From positions 1-21,770 of the forward strand of contig CAZHJA010000010.1 of NCBI GenBank assembly GCA_964532865.1: a DNA stretch of 21,770 bases, in the 5' to 3' direction. The notes beneath the pieces are model-generated. The model made no database searches and was not told where the DNA came from. It worked only from the letters and a program-made list of their open reading frames with translations. Shown piece by piece: positions 6,507 through 15,022 of this stretch (position 1 is the first letter of the stretch; each line of letters opens with the position of its first letter). The translations under genes were made by a program, and so were the position numbers. Origin of the DNA: CAZHJA01 sp964532865 (GTDB taxonomy: Bacteria; Patescibacteriota; Microgenomatia; UBA1406; GWC2-37-13).

Positions 6507-9494
6507 CTATATTACTACCTTCAATTTATTTCCTAAAATAATTTTATTTACAAAAACCTTTTTTTTAATTTCTTTTTCATAAATTAAATAATTTTCAGGA
6601 ATTTCAATATCAACATATTCATTGGGCTTTGTACCCAGCTTTTTTCTATTAATTTGAATTTCACGAATTAAATCTCTTAATTTTCCTTCTTTTATCAAAG
6701 AAGGCGTTAATCTTGTATTATATTTAATTACTATGTCTTTAATATTTGTTTTAAAAGAGAAAGTTACTTTTTTTACATTTAATTCTTGAGCTATAATATT
6801 TTTATATTCTATTTCATTTTCATAAATTAAAAACTTTACATTTTTTGGAAATACAATTTTTACCTCAGATAATGGTTGACGTACTTTAAAATTAAGCTCT
6901 TTTCTTTTTCTATGTCCTATTTCTGTAACCTTTCTTATTAAATCCATATCTTTTATTAAATTATTATTTATACTTTTATTTTCAAACTTCGGCCATGAAG
7001 AAAGATGAACAGATTCAAATTTTGTTAAGCAGGTATAAATCTCTTCAGTTATAAATGGAAGAAAAGGAGAAAGAATTACTGAAAAATTTGTTAAAACATA
7101 ATTAAAAGTACTATAAAACATTTTCTTATCATTTTCATTATTTGAATGTATCCATATTCTTTCTCTACTTCTTCGTATATACCATGTTGAAACATCATTA
7201 ATAAATTTCTCAATTTCAAGTGTAGCATCTTTAGTATTATATTTTGTTAGGCTTTTTTTCACAGAATCAGTTAGTAGATATAATTTTGTTAATATCCATT
7301 CATCTAAAATATTCATTTTTCCTTTTTCAAGTCTTTGTTTTTTAAGATCAATATTTACTTTTACTTTATCTAATTTTGAATATTCAATATAGAACTTAAA
7401 TATATTCCAAAGCATTAAATAAATCTGTCTTCTTACTTCATCTGCTTTTGAAAATCCAAAAAGAAGATTGTCAGCAGGATTCTGTCTTAAATACATCCAT
7501 CTCATAACATCAACACCAATACTATCTGCTCCTTTATTAAATTCAATAAAGTTTCCCGAGCTTTTATGCATTGCTTTTCCTTTTTCATCAGTTAATGTTG
7601 CAAATCCCAAAACTGTATTAAAAGAATTTGAATTTTCAAGTACTGTTGACATAGCTATCATTGAATAAAACCAGTTTTTAAACTGTCCTGGGAAAGATTC
7701 CGTAATAAAATTTGCTGGAAACCATTTTTTAAAATACTTCTTATCTCCCAAATAACTTATTTTTTTAGTATCTGGATCAACAAGGGTTGAAAAGGGAATA
7801 ATACCGGCATCAAGCCAAGGATTACCAACATCATCTATTCTTTTAACTTTTTTATTACATTTTGAACATAATATTTCAACTTCATCAATATGTGGCTTAT
7901 GAGGAGAATGTCCTTTAAACTTATCCCATCCGCAAACTGCTCTTTTTTTTAATTCTTCTTTTGAGCCTATTACTTCAAAGTTTTTGCATGATTTACACTC
8001 ATATATTGGAAGAGATAATCCCCAATATCTATTTTTTTTACTAATAAGCCAATCATGCATATTTTTAAGCCAATCTAATTCTCTGTTCAAACCAAATTCA
8101 GGAAGCCAGTTTATTTTTTTGGCAACTTTTACCATTTTTTCTCTTAATGTACTCTTTCCTTTTTTCAAGATTTTTGAGGGCTTATCCATAGCAATATACC
8201 ACTCATCATTAACCTTCCATACAAGTTCTGTTTTACATCTCCAGCATGCAGGATATCTATGTTTATAATTAAATATCTCAAATACCCAGTTTTCACCTTT
8301 CTTATCTTTTTTTACAAGATAATCAAGAATAAGCAAGGGATGTTTTTTGGCATTTTTACCAGTTAAAAATCCAAAGCCTTTTATATATGTCGCTTCATCA
8401 TCTATTACAGGAATCATTGGAAGCTTATATTTCTTACCCAGTTTAAAGTCTTCTTGTCCTGCAGAAACAGCTGTATGAACAAGTCCTGTCCCTTCATCCA
8501 AACTAATTGGGAGAATTAAATTATCTGTAGCAATAACTGTATGAAAAGTGCTTGTATTGTTTACTGCAACCTTTTTTACAGCAGCTAAATTATCAAAAGG
8601 GCCTTTGTATTTTAATCCAACCAATTCTTTTCCTTTTACAGTTTTTATTACTTTTAACTTTTTGTGTTTAAATACTTGTTTTATAAGATTATGAGCTACC
8701 CAATAATTATTTTTAGAAGTTAAGTCTTTTACAAGTGAATAATTAATTGTTTTATCAACAGCTACTGCAATATTTGCTGGAATAGTCCATGGAGTTGTAG
8801 TCCACGCAAGCAAAAACTCATGATTTCTTCCTTTAATTGGAAAAGACAACACTATTGATTCGTGTACCACTTCTTTATAATCTTCAGTAAGCATCTCATG
8901 CTGTGAAATTGCCGTCTGACACCTTGGACACCATGGAACAGAATCCTTTCCTTTATATATCCATCCATTTTCATAAATTATTTTTAAAAAGTGCCATATC
9001 ATGTAGTTATTCTCATCGCTCATGGTAAAATATGAATTGTCCCAATTCATAAAATAACCAAGTCTCTTTGACTGTTCAGTTTGTACATGAGAATACTTTT
9101 TAACTCTATCCTTGCAAAGCTTAACAAATCTGGCAATAGAAGCTTTTTTGTTACCTTTAACAAGATTTTCAATATCGCTTTTATTTTTCAAGTTCAATTC
9201 TTTTTCAACTTCAACTTCTACCCATAATCCCTGACAGTCAAAACCACTTTGAAACCTCTGTTCTTTTCCAAGTAAGTTATTAAATTTCTGAAATAAGTCT
9301 TTGTACGTCCTTCCCCATGCATGGTGAATCCCCATAGCATTATTTGCAGTTATTGGTCCATCAAAAAAGGAGAATTTTTCTTTTGAATTATTATTTTTGT
9401 TTAAATATTTCTTGTATAAACCTGATTTTCCCCAAGATTTAAGCCATTTTTTTTCCATCTTTGGGAAATCATGAATTCGCGAAGGCTTTTTCAT
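6507..9494 (-). CDS. ileS: Isoleucyl-tRNA synthetase
   Basis: 995 aa class I aminoacyl-tRNA synthetase charging tRNA-Ile, with a CP1 editing domain against Val-tRNA-Ile. Seen: a HIGH-region variant NAMGIHHAWGR (52-62), the editing-domain WTTTPWT (231-237) and GTGLVHTAVSAGQEDF (335-350, retaining the editing Asp), and NRYWGLSLP (488-496). The KMSKS position reads AMHKS (641-645), then SGN. Cys pairs at 189/192, 417/420, 500/503 and 543/546 are likely Zn sites. HH-x-W with MHKS belongs to a known divergent branch of bacterial IleRS, so I read these as lineage traits and not decay. The C-terminal anticodon-binding helical domain is present. Placement between ftsZ and rodA is unusual outside CPR-like genomes. 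A TGATATAAT box precedes the ATG, so it may have its own start as well as read-through from ftsZ. Confidence 0.97.
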   Translation of the reverse strand: MKKPSRIHDFPKMEKKWLKSWGKSGLYKKYLNKNNNSKEKFSFFDGPITANNAMGIHHAWGRTYKDLFQKFNNLLGKEQRFQSGFDCQGLWVEVEVEKELNLKNKSDIENLVKGNKKASIARFVKLCKDRVKKYSHVQTEQSKRLGYFMNWDNSYFTMSDENNYMIWHFLKIIYENGWIYKGKDSVPWCPRCQTAISQHEMLTEDYKEVVHESIVLSFPIKGRNHEFLLAWTTTPWTIPANIAVAVDKTINYSLVKDLTSKNNYWVAHNLIKQVFKHKKLKVIKTVKGKELVGLKYKGPFDNLAAVKKVAVNNTSTFHTVIATDNLILPISLDEGTGLVHTAVSAGQEDFKLGKKYKLPMIPVIDDEATYIKGFGFLTGKNAKKHPLLILDYLVKKDKKGENWVFEIFNYKHRYPACWRCKTELVWKVNDEWYIAMDKPSKILKKGKSTLREKMVKVAKKINWLPEFGLNRELDWLKNMHDWLISKKNRYWGLSLPIYECKSCKNFEVIGSKEELKKRAVCGWDKFKGHSPHKPHIDEVEILCSKCNKKVKRIDDVGNPWLDAGIIPFSTLVDPDTKKISYLGDKKYFKKWFPANFITESFPGQFKNWFYSMIAMSTVLENSNSFNTVLGFATLTDEKGKAMHKSSGNFIEFNKGADSIGVDVMRWMYLRQNPADNLLFGFSKADEVRRQIYLMLWNIFKFYIEYSKLDKVKVNIDLKKQRLEKGKMNILDEWILTKLYLLTDSVKKSLTKYNTKDATLEIEKFINDVSTWYIRRSRERIWIHSNNENDKKMFYSTFNYVLTNFSVILSPFLPFITEEIYTCLTKFESVHLSSWPKFENKSINNNLIKDMDLIRKVTEIGHRKRKELNFKVRQPLSEVKIVFPKNVKFLIYENEIEYKNIIAQELNVKKVTFSFKTNIKDIVIKYNTRLTPSLIKEGKLRDLIREIQINRKKLGTKPNEYVDIEIPENYLIYEKEIKKKVFVNKIILGNKLKVVI

Positions 9495-9502
9495 AGAGTA
9501 TC

Positions 9503-9511
9503 ATTATATCA
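9503..9511 (-). promoter_or_regulatory. Putative extended -10 promoter of ileS
   Basis: The minus strand reads TGATATAAT, a perfect TGn plus TATAAT extended -10. It starts right after the ftsZ stop codon and is separated by 8 nt from the ileS ATG. It occupies half of the 18-bp ftsZ-ileS gap. No -35 match is visible at 16-18 bp, where an A/T run lies instead. The predicted start falls about 1-3 nt before the ATG. Confidence 0.45.
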
Positions 9512-9512
9512 T

Positions 9513-10700
9513 TTATTTTTTTCTCAAAAAAGCAGGGATATCAAATTCTTCACTCTCTTCAAGAAGTTCTTCATCGCTTTTGTCGCTTTCACTTGAAACA
9601 TTTGTTACAAAAGGTTTTTTCTTTTCAGATGCCTTTTTCTTTAAATCTTTTAATTCCTCTACTTCTTCGTCTTCATCTTGATACTTATCTTCTTTTATTT
9701 TCTCTTCAGCAGAAAATTCTTTTTTATAATTAAAAAGTTTTAAACCTCTGTCATCAAAACGGGTTGCAACAATTGTAATTTTTAATTGATCCATCATTTT
9801 TTCATCAACAACAGCTCCAAAGATAATATCTGCATCTGGATCAACTGTCTTTGTAATAATTGAAACCGCTTCGTCAATCTCACTCATGGCCATATCAGGT
9901 CCTCCAATAATATTAAGAAGTACTCCTTTTGCTCCTTCTATAGATATGTCAAGTAATGGTGAAGAAATTGCTTGTTTAATTGCTCCCATAGCTCGCTTGT
10001 CACCACTTGACGCTCCTATCCCCATAAGAGCTGTACCGGCATTTGACATAACAGATTTTACATCAGCAAAATCAACATTAATAAGCCCTGGAGTTGTAAT
10101 AAGTTCTGCTATCCCTCTTACTCCTTCATGAAGTATCGTGTCGATTTTTCTAAAAGCTTCAAGAATTGGTGTTTTTTTGTCAATAATAGTAAGAACTTTT
10201 TGATTAGGAACAACAATTAATGTATCAACCTTATCTCTTAATTTCTCAATGCCATCATCAGCACTCATCATACGTTTTTTACCTTCAAATTTAAATGGCC
10301 TTGTGACAACAGCTACTACTAACGCACCAGTTTCTTTAGAAATTTCAGCAATAAGAGGAGAAGAGCCTGTACCAGTTCCACCCCCTTGTCCACATGTAAT
10401 AAATATCATATCAGCGTCCCCAATTTCATCTTTTAGTCTATCTCTTGATTCTTCTGCTGCATGCTGTCCAATTTCAGGATCACCTCCAGAACCCAATCCT
10501 TTTGTTAAACTTTCTCCTATTTGAATCTTAACATCAGCTTTATTATTAAGAAGAGCTTGAGAGTCAGTATTTATTGCAATAAACTCAACACCAGTAACTC
10601 CCCCATCAACAATCATGGAAGATATTGCATTTCCTCCCCCTCCTCCAACACCAAGTACTTTAATTTTAGCTGCCTGTCCAGCGTGAGGTTTAACCAACAT
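9513..10700 (-). CDS. ftsZ: Cell division protein FtsZ
   Basis: 395 aa tubulin-like GTPase that forms the Z ring. Seen: GVGGGGGNA (17-25), the tubulin signature GQGGGTGTGSS (104-114), the T7 synergy loop NVDFADV (208-214) that completes the neighbour's GTPase site, and RPFKFEGKKR (134-143). The GTPase core ends near residue 325. A charged Glu/Lys/Asp-rich linker (about 327-382) follows, then the conserved C-terminal peptide EEFDIPAFLRKK (384-395), which binds FtsA and other tethers. All key residues are intact. It directly follows ftsA with a 39-nt gap. An AAGGA stretch lies about 15 nt before the ATG, too far for a typical Shine-Dalgarno. Confidence 0.99.
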   Translation of the reverse strand: MLVKPHAGQAAKIKVLGVGGGGGNAISSMIVDGGVTGVEFIAINTDSQALLNNKADVKIQIGESLTKGLGSGGDPEIGQHAAEESRDRLKDEIGDADMIFITCGQGGGTGTGSSPLIAEISKETGALVVAVVTRPFKFEGKKRMMSADDGIEKLRDKVDTLIVVPNQKVLTIIDKKTPILEAFRKIDTILHEGVRGIAELITTPGLINVDFADVKSVMSNAGTALMGIGASSGDKRAMGAIKQAISSPLLDISIEGAKGVLLNIIGGPDMAMSEIDEAVSIITKTVDPDADIIFGAVVDEKMMDQLKITIVATRFDDRGLKLFNYKKEFSAEEKIKEDKYQDEDEEVEELKDLKKKASEKKKPFVTNVSSESDKSDEELLEESEEFDIPAFLRKK

Positions 10701-10739
10701 ATATAAATTTATTGTTCCTTTTTGAAAATATTTTAATTA

Positions 10740-12008
10740 TTATGGTATAAACTGTTTGATTAAGTTTTTAAACTTAGACAAAGAGTCTGTTACAGAAAAG
10801 TCTTTTAGGACTTTATTAAAATTTATTCTGTTTTCTTCAGGCATTATATTGCCTTTTGCATATAAAATCAAGCCGACACATGTAGCATACTGAGGAAATA
10901 TTATTTCATCAATTAATCCTGATACTTTTTGAGGAACACCTACTCTTATTGGTAAGCCAACAACTTGCTTTCCAGAATCAAGAATTCCAACAGTTAAAGC
11001 TCCTCCTCCTGTAACAACTAAACCCGATGGAATACTGTCACCAAAACCGCTTTTTTCTATCTCTTCAAAAACTAGTTTATAAATTTCTTCAAGTCTTGGA
11101 GCAATTATTCCATCGGTAACTGCACCTATTGAAATATCTTTTACTTTCTCATCCAAATGAAGTTCTGATAAGCTTGATTCCAAGATTGTTTTCCTTGTAA
11201 CATTCTTTTTTGAAGCAATGTGTTGTTCTAGTTGAAGTTTAATCTTTTCTGCTGTATCAAGAGAAACTCGCAAGCCAACTGCAATATCATTTGTAATATG
11301 GCGTGCGCCTACTGGAATTGAAGAAGAGTAGGACAATGCGCCTTCAATATAAATACAAAGGTCTATCTTTCCGCCACCTATATCAACAAGAACAGCGCCC
11401 AAGTCTTTTTCAGTATCTGTTAAAACGCATTCTGCAGATGAAAGTCCTGCAAAAACAAATCCTAAATTCTGAATATCAAGGTCCTCTAACACCCTATCAA
11501 TATTTCTCAAATTAGTCTGTGAGGCTGTAATAATATGCGTTTCTACCTCAAGCCGAACTCCAGACATACCAATAGGATTTCTAATTCCATCCTGACCATC
11601 TACAATATAGTCTCTAGGACTAACTTCAATAATTCTTTTAGCATTTGATAAAGAAATAGCTCGGGCAGCATCTATTGCTCTGTCCATATCTGTATAAACA
11701 ATTTCAGACTGAGGATTTGATACAGCAACAATTCCATGAGAATTTAATGAAGCAATATGAGGTCCACCTACAGAAACAAATGCTTTATTAATTTTACGAC
11801 CTGCCATGCGCTCTGCTTTTTCAACGCTCTCTTCTACTGCAATTGTAACCTCTTCAATATCAACAATAAGGCCTTTTTTTACACCTTTTGACGGAGTTGA
11901 ATTAAAACCAATAATTCTTGTTTCTTTATCTTCCTTTAAATTTACACCAACAATAGTAGCAATCTTTGAACTTCCTATATCAATTCCGCATACTAATTCA
12001 TCTTTCAT
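10740..12008 (-). CDS. ftsA: Cell division protein FtsA
   Basis: 422 aa actin-fold ATPase that tethers FtsZ to the membrane and recruits later division proteins. Seen: phosphate-1 motif CGIDIGSSKIATIVG (7-21), the SHS2/1C region typical of FtsA (KAFVSVGGPHI and on), phosphate-2 motif AVLVDIGGGKIDLCIY, adenosine motif LVVTGGGAL, and GLPIRVGVP. The final residues SLSKFKNLIKQFIP form the amphipathic membrane-targeting helix after a short linker. It lies between ftsQ and ftsZ in the classical order. The 56-nt gap upstream holds a 36-bp perfect palindrome, and a TATAAT lies 14 nt before the ATG, so control between ftsQ and ftsA is possible. Confidence 0.98.
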   Translation of the reverse strand: MKDELVCGIDIGSSKIATIVGVNLKEDKETRIIGFNSTPSKGVKKGLIVDIEEVTIAVEESVEKAERMAGRKINKAFVSVGGPHIASLNSHGIVAVSNPQSEIVYTDMDRAIDAARAISLSNAKRIIEVSPRDYIVDGQDGIRNPIGMSGVRLEVETHIITASQTNLRNIDRVLEDLDIQNLGFVFAGLSSAECVLTDTEKDLGAVLVDIGGGKIDLCIYIEGALSYSSSIPVGARHITNDIAVGLRVSLDTAEKIKLQLEQHIASKKNVTRKTILESSLSELHLDEKVKDISIGAVTDGIIAPRLEEIYKLVFEEIEKSGFGDSIPSGLVVTGGGALTVGILDSGKQVVGLPIRVGVPQKVSGLIDEIIFPQYATCVGLILYAKGNIMPEENRINFNKVLKDFSVTDSLSKFKNLIKQFIP

Positions 12009-12027
12009 ATATTATTATTTCAATTAT

Positions 12028-12063
12028 ATATAAATTTAAATAAATATTTATTTAAATTTATAT
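12028..12063. repeat. 36-bp perfect all-A/T palindrome between ftsQ and ftsA
   Basis: Every base from 12028 to 12063 pairs with its mirror position, giving an 18-bp half-site made only of A and T, built from TAAA/TTTA blocks around a central AATATT. It starts 1 nt after the ftsQ stop and ends 19 nt before the ftsA ATG. In RNA it could form a hairpin of about 16 bp with a small loop. No U-run follows, and without G-C pairs it is a poor intrinsic terminator. A TATAAT on the minus strand (12028-12023) begins at its ftsA-proximal edge. It could be an operator, an RNA processing or stability element, or a cruciform. Confidence 0.75.
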
Positions 12064-12064
12064 T

Positions 12065-12799
12065 TTAGTTAAATACTATAATCGGTTTTTTAAACCTTAA
12101 ATCTAGTTCCTTAAAATCTTGACCTTTAATTTTTAAACTATGAATTATCTGGTCTAATTCATAAATCTGTATTTCTTTATCTTTTTCAGTACTAAAAAAA
12201 ACTTTTCTTTCTTCAAAATTTAATATTATCATAGTAAGACCATTAATATCAATACTATCAGCTTTTATACCTAGATCAAGAGCGTTTGTTAATATAAAAA
12301 GGGCAGTTTTAATATCTTTATAAGTAATAAAATCACCTGCTTGATTTTCATGATAATTAAAAAGCTGATAATAATTAATTGTTGTAATACCCTCTTTTCT
12401 TTCTCTTACTTTTGAAATTATTCTGCCTTCTTCACTTAAATTAAAAAAACCATTGCTAACTTTTAATTGTGCAATGTTCTTATGAATTGAAACTAAAATA
12501 CTTAAAGTCTTTGGGAACTCTTTATTAACATATACTTTATCAACATAAGAATTTTCAGAAGTTATTTTACTTTCGATTTCTTTTTCAGAAAGAAATAATA
12601 TATTTCTGTTTTTATAGCTTGCTATACCATTAAGAGATGTATTTTGGGAAATTCCTTTTATTTTAATTTCTTCAACGAGAAAATATTCATTTAAAAAGTA
12701 AATAGCAAAAAAGAAAAATAAAACAAGAATTAGAAAAATTAAAGTTTTTTTAAGAATTTTAGAAAATTTCGTCAATGATTTTTTTAACTGCGTTTTCAC
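12065..12799 (-). CDS. ftsQ: FtsQ/DivIB-like cell division protein
   Basis: 244 aa single-pass membrane protein. A short basic cytoplasmic tail (1-16) is followed by one TM helix (about 19-37). A POTRA-like domain then begins at EEIKIKGISQNTSL (about 43 on), with the family's LFLSEKEIESKI... and YVNKEFPKTLSILV pattern, and then the FtsQ beta domain. FtsQ/DivIB links early division proteins to FtsL/FtsB and the septal synthase. Sequence conservation is low, as usual, so the call rests on architecture plus position between murG and ftsA. The listed start is a GTG at 12799, giving a 41-nt overlap with murG. A TTG at 12775 would give a shorter protein with the same TM, so the start is uncertain. 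No Shine-Dalgarno supports either. Confidence 0.85.
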   Translation of the reverse strand: MKTQLKKSLTKFSKILKKTLIFLILVLFFFFAIYFLNEYFLVEEIKIKGISQNTSLNGIASYKNRNILFLSEKEIESKITSENSYVDKVYVNKEFPKTLSILVSIHKNIAQLKVSNGFFNLSEEGRIISKVRERKEGITTINYYQLFNYHENQAGDFITYKDIKTALFILTNALDLGIKADSIDINGLTMIILNFEERKVFFSTEKDKEIQIYELDQIIHSLKIKGQDFKELDLRFKKPIIVFN

Positions 12800-13862
12800 T
12801 ATATAAATACTGCAAAGTTTTAAAATTATATATATATTGGTAAATATTTACAGCAACTTTGTCTATTAATTGTATCAGTTTATAAGATTCTTCTTTTTGA
12901 AAAAATATTTCTCCACAACCTGCATTTTTAAAAATAAGAGCATGTTTTTCTTGTTCATTATTTGCCGACCATGGAAGAGGAATAAAAATAGCAGGTTTTC
13001 TTAAACTAATAAGTTCAAAAAAAGTATTGGCACCTGACCTTCCAATAACAATATCAGAAAGTGAATAAATATATCCAATCTCATGTTCTAAAAAATGCTT
13101 TCTTAAAATATAATTCTTTTGAAGGTTTGTAGAAAGTGTTTTTCTTAATTTAATAAGTTTCTCATAGTCTTTATATTCTACAGAGTCTCCAGCTTGATGA
13201 ATTACAATATATTTCTTTAACAATTCCTTAATTATCTCTCTTATTTTATTATTTATGCTATGGGAGCCTAAAGAACCGCCTGTTATATATATTACAATTT
13301 TGTCTTTTTGAATTATAAAAGGTTTTGAAATTGTATTAAAAATTACTGATCTAACAGGGTTTCCCGTTAAAACAACTTTGCCTTTATTAAAATATGACTG
13401 CGAACTTTTAAATGCGATAAATATGCGCTTTGCAAAAAAACCAATAATTCTATTTGAAAGTCCAGGATGTATTGTTTGTTCATGAGTATATAATGGAATT
13501 TTAAAAATATATGACCAAAAAGCAACAGGTAAAGCAATATATCCGCCAAATGATAAGGTAACACTTGGCTTCTCACTTTTAAGAATTTTATATGCATTAA
13601 ATAATCCTAAAGGTATACGTATTATACTTCGTATTGTTTTTAATGAAATTATTCTTGTTAATCTTCCTGTTTCAAGGGGAATAAATTTTATTTCTCTCTT
13701 TTTAATCTCTTTATATTCAAAAGATATTGTTTTTTCATTTTCAAATGCATACTTTCTTCCAACGAAAACTATATCAATATCATCTTTAAACTTATTTTTT
13801 AAACCTTGAATAACTGCAAGAGCTGGTGTTATATGTCCACCTGTGATTAATATTTTTTTCAT
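12759..13862 (-). CDS. murG: UDP-GlcNAc:undecaprenyl-PP-MurNAc-peptide GlcNAc transferase
   Basis: 367 aa GT-B (GT28) glycosyltransferase that adds GlcNAc to lipid I to form lipid II on the cytoplasmic membrane face. Seen: the N-terminal lipid-I-side loop TGGHITPALAV (7-17), SFGGYIALP (104-112), HEQ (127-129), GNPVR (167-171), GGSLGSHSIN (195-204), and the UDP-GlcNAc site GRSGANTFFE (274-283) followed by PLPWSANNEQ. The N-terminal glycine loop is shorter by one Gly-x unit than E. coli GGTGGH, a form I associate with CPR MurG proteins. The gene lies between ftsW and ftsQ, overlaps ftsQ by up to 41 nt, and follows ftsW by 19 nt. Confidence 0.97.
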   Translation of the reverse strand: MKKILITGGHITPALAVIQGLKNKFKDDIDIVFVGRKYAFENEKTISFEYKEIKKREIKFIPLETGRLTRIISLKTIRSIIRIPLGLFNAYKILKSEKPSVTLSFGGYIALPVAFWSYIFKIPLYTHEQTIHPGLSNRIIGFFAKRIFIAFKSSQSYFNKGKVVLTGNPVRSVIFNTISKPFIIQKDKIVIYITGGSLGSHSINNKIREIIKELLKKYIVIHQAGDSVEYKDYEKLIKLRKTLSTNLQKNYILRKHFLEHEIGYIYSLSDIVIGRSGANTFFELISLRKPAIFIPLPWSANNEQEKHALIFKNAGCGEIFFQKEESYKLIQLIDKVAVNIYQYIYNFKTLQYLYSENAVKKIIDEIF

Positions 13863-13881
13863 AATTTATAGTCTAATATAT

Positions 13882-14988
13882 TTATGCAATTCTAGTCTTT
13901 TTTGCAATATTAACAAGTATTCCAAGCAAAACAAAAGAAATTAATAAGTTAGATCCTCCATAAGAAATAAATGGAATTGGAATTCCAGTTAATGGAAGTA
14001 AATTTACCATTGCTCCTAAGTTAATAATTACTTGAAGATTAAAAAAAGCAAATATTCCTCCAGCAAGAAGCTTTCCAAATCTATCTGGAGCATATTTAAT
14101 AATACGATATATATTTAAAGCGAAAAAAACATAAAGTGAAATTAGGACAAAGCTTCCTATAAAACCAACCTCTTCGCTTATAATTGCAAATATCGAATCT
14201 GTGTGCGCTTCAGGAAGAAATAGATATTTTTGTCTTGAAGCTCCAAGTCCTTGTCCAAATAATCCACCATTTGTCAATGAAATCATTATTTGGTTTATAT
14301 GATAAGTTATTCCCAATGGATCTCTTGTTGGGTCAAAAAAAGCTAAAAAACGGTTGAATCGATAAGGAGATATTTTAATTAAAAGAAAAAAGCCTGCAAA
14401 AGATATTGGTAAAAGTATTAAAAGATACCCAAGTTCTATACCAGCTAAAAAGTATATTATTATACTTAAGGCAAAAATAATAATTGCAGTTCCAATATCA
14501 GGCTGAAGAGCTACTAAACCAATAAGAATTACTAAAAAAAGAGCAAAAGAAAAAAATCTCTTTTTTTCTTTTTTAATAAGCCATGAAGAAAGATATACTA
14601 TTACTGAAAACTTAGCAAGTTCAGTAGGTTGAATATTAAAATAACCAAAATTAATCCAGCTTCGTGCGCCTCCTGCCATATTTCCAATTCCTGGAATTAG
14701 AACGATTATTAAAAGAACAATGGTTGACAACATTATTATAAAAGCCAAATGATACAAGGCATGATAATCAATCTTAGAAAGTATGAAAAAAACAATAATA
14801 GCTAAAATAAGCCAAATTCCCTGCATCTTTAAATAATAAAAACTGTTTGAGTATTCACTAAAGCTTCTTATACTTGAAGATTCAAAAATAAATACAAGAC
14901 CAATAATTGATAATATTATTGGTATAGTAATTAAAGGTAAAAAAAGATTATTTTTTACAATAGTCTTTTTTCGTTTATTTCTTATCAT
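13882..14988 (-). CDS. ftsW: SEDS-family septal glycan polymerase FtsW
   Basis: 368 aa polytopic protein with about 10 TM segments. Seen: GGARSWINFGYFNIQPTELAK (106-126, the classic SEDS loop), LQPDIGTA (161-168), GQGLGASRQKYLFLPEAHTDSIFAIISEE with putative catalytic D264, and the C-terminal LLPLTGIPIPFISYGGSN (330-347). It polymerises lipid II for septal wall together with a class B PBP (FtsI type), which is not in the window. Position between murD and murG is the conserved ftsW position, which supports FtsW over RodA. The upstream gap of 34 nt has only a weak A/T hairpin. Confidence 0.93.
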   Translation of the reverse strand: MIRNKRKKTIVKNNLFLPLITIPIILSIIGLVFIFESSSIRSFSEYSNSFYYLKMQGIWLILAIIVFFILSKIDYHALYHLAFIIMLSTIVLLIIVLIPGIGNMAGGARSWINFGYFNIQPTELAKFSVIVYLSSWLIKKEKKRFFSFALFLVILIGLVALQPDIGTAIIIFALSIIIYFLAGIELGYLLILLPISFAGFFLLIKISPYRFNRFLAFFDPTRDPLGITYHINQIMISLTNGGLFGQGLGASRQKYLFLPEAHTDSIFAIISEEVGFIGSFVLISLYVFFALNIYRIIKYAPDRFGKLLAGGIFAFFNLQVIINLGAMVNLLPLTGIPIPFISYGGSNLLISFVLLGILVNIAKKTRIA

Positions 14989-15022
14989 CTATTAATACGG
15001 TTTTAATATATTTAAATATTAA

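Noticed and set aside
13830..13862. MurG missing a glycine of GGTGGH as a sign of inactivation
   Set aside because: The shorter TGGHxTPALA form is one I recognise from CPR MurG proteins, and all other motifs are intact.
15003..15022. 7-bp A/T inverted repeat (TTAATAT/ATATTAA) between murD and ftsW as a terminator
   Set aside because: Short, no G-C pairs and no U-run; likely chance in A/T-only sequence.
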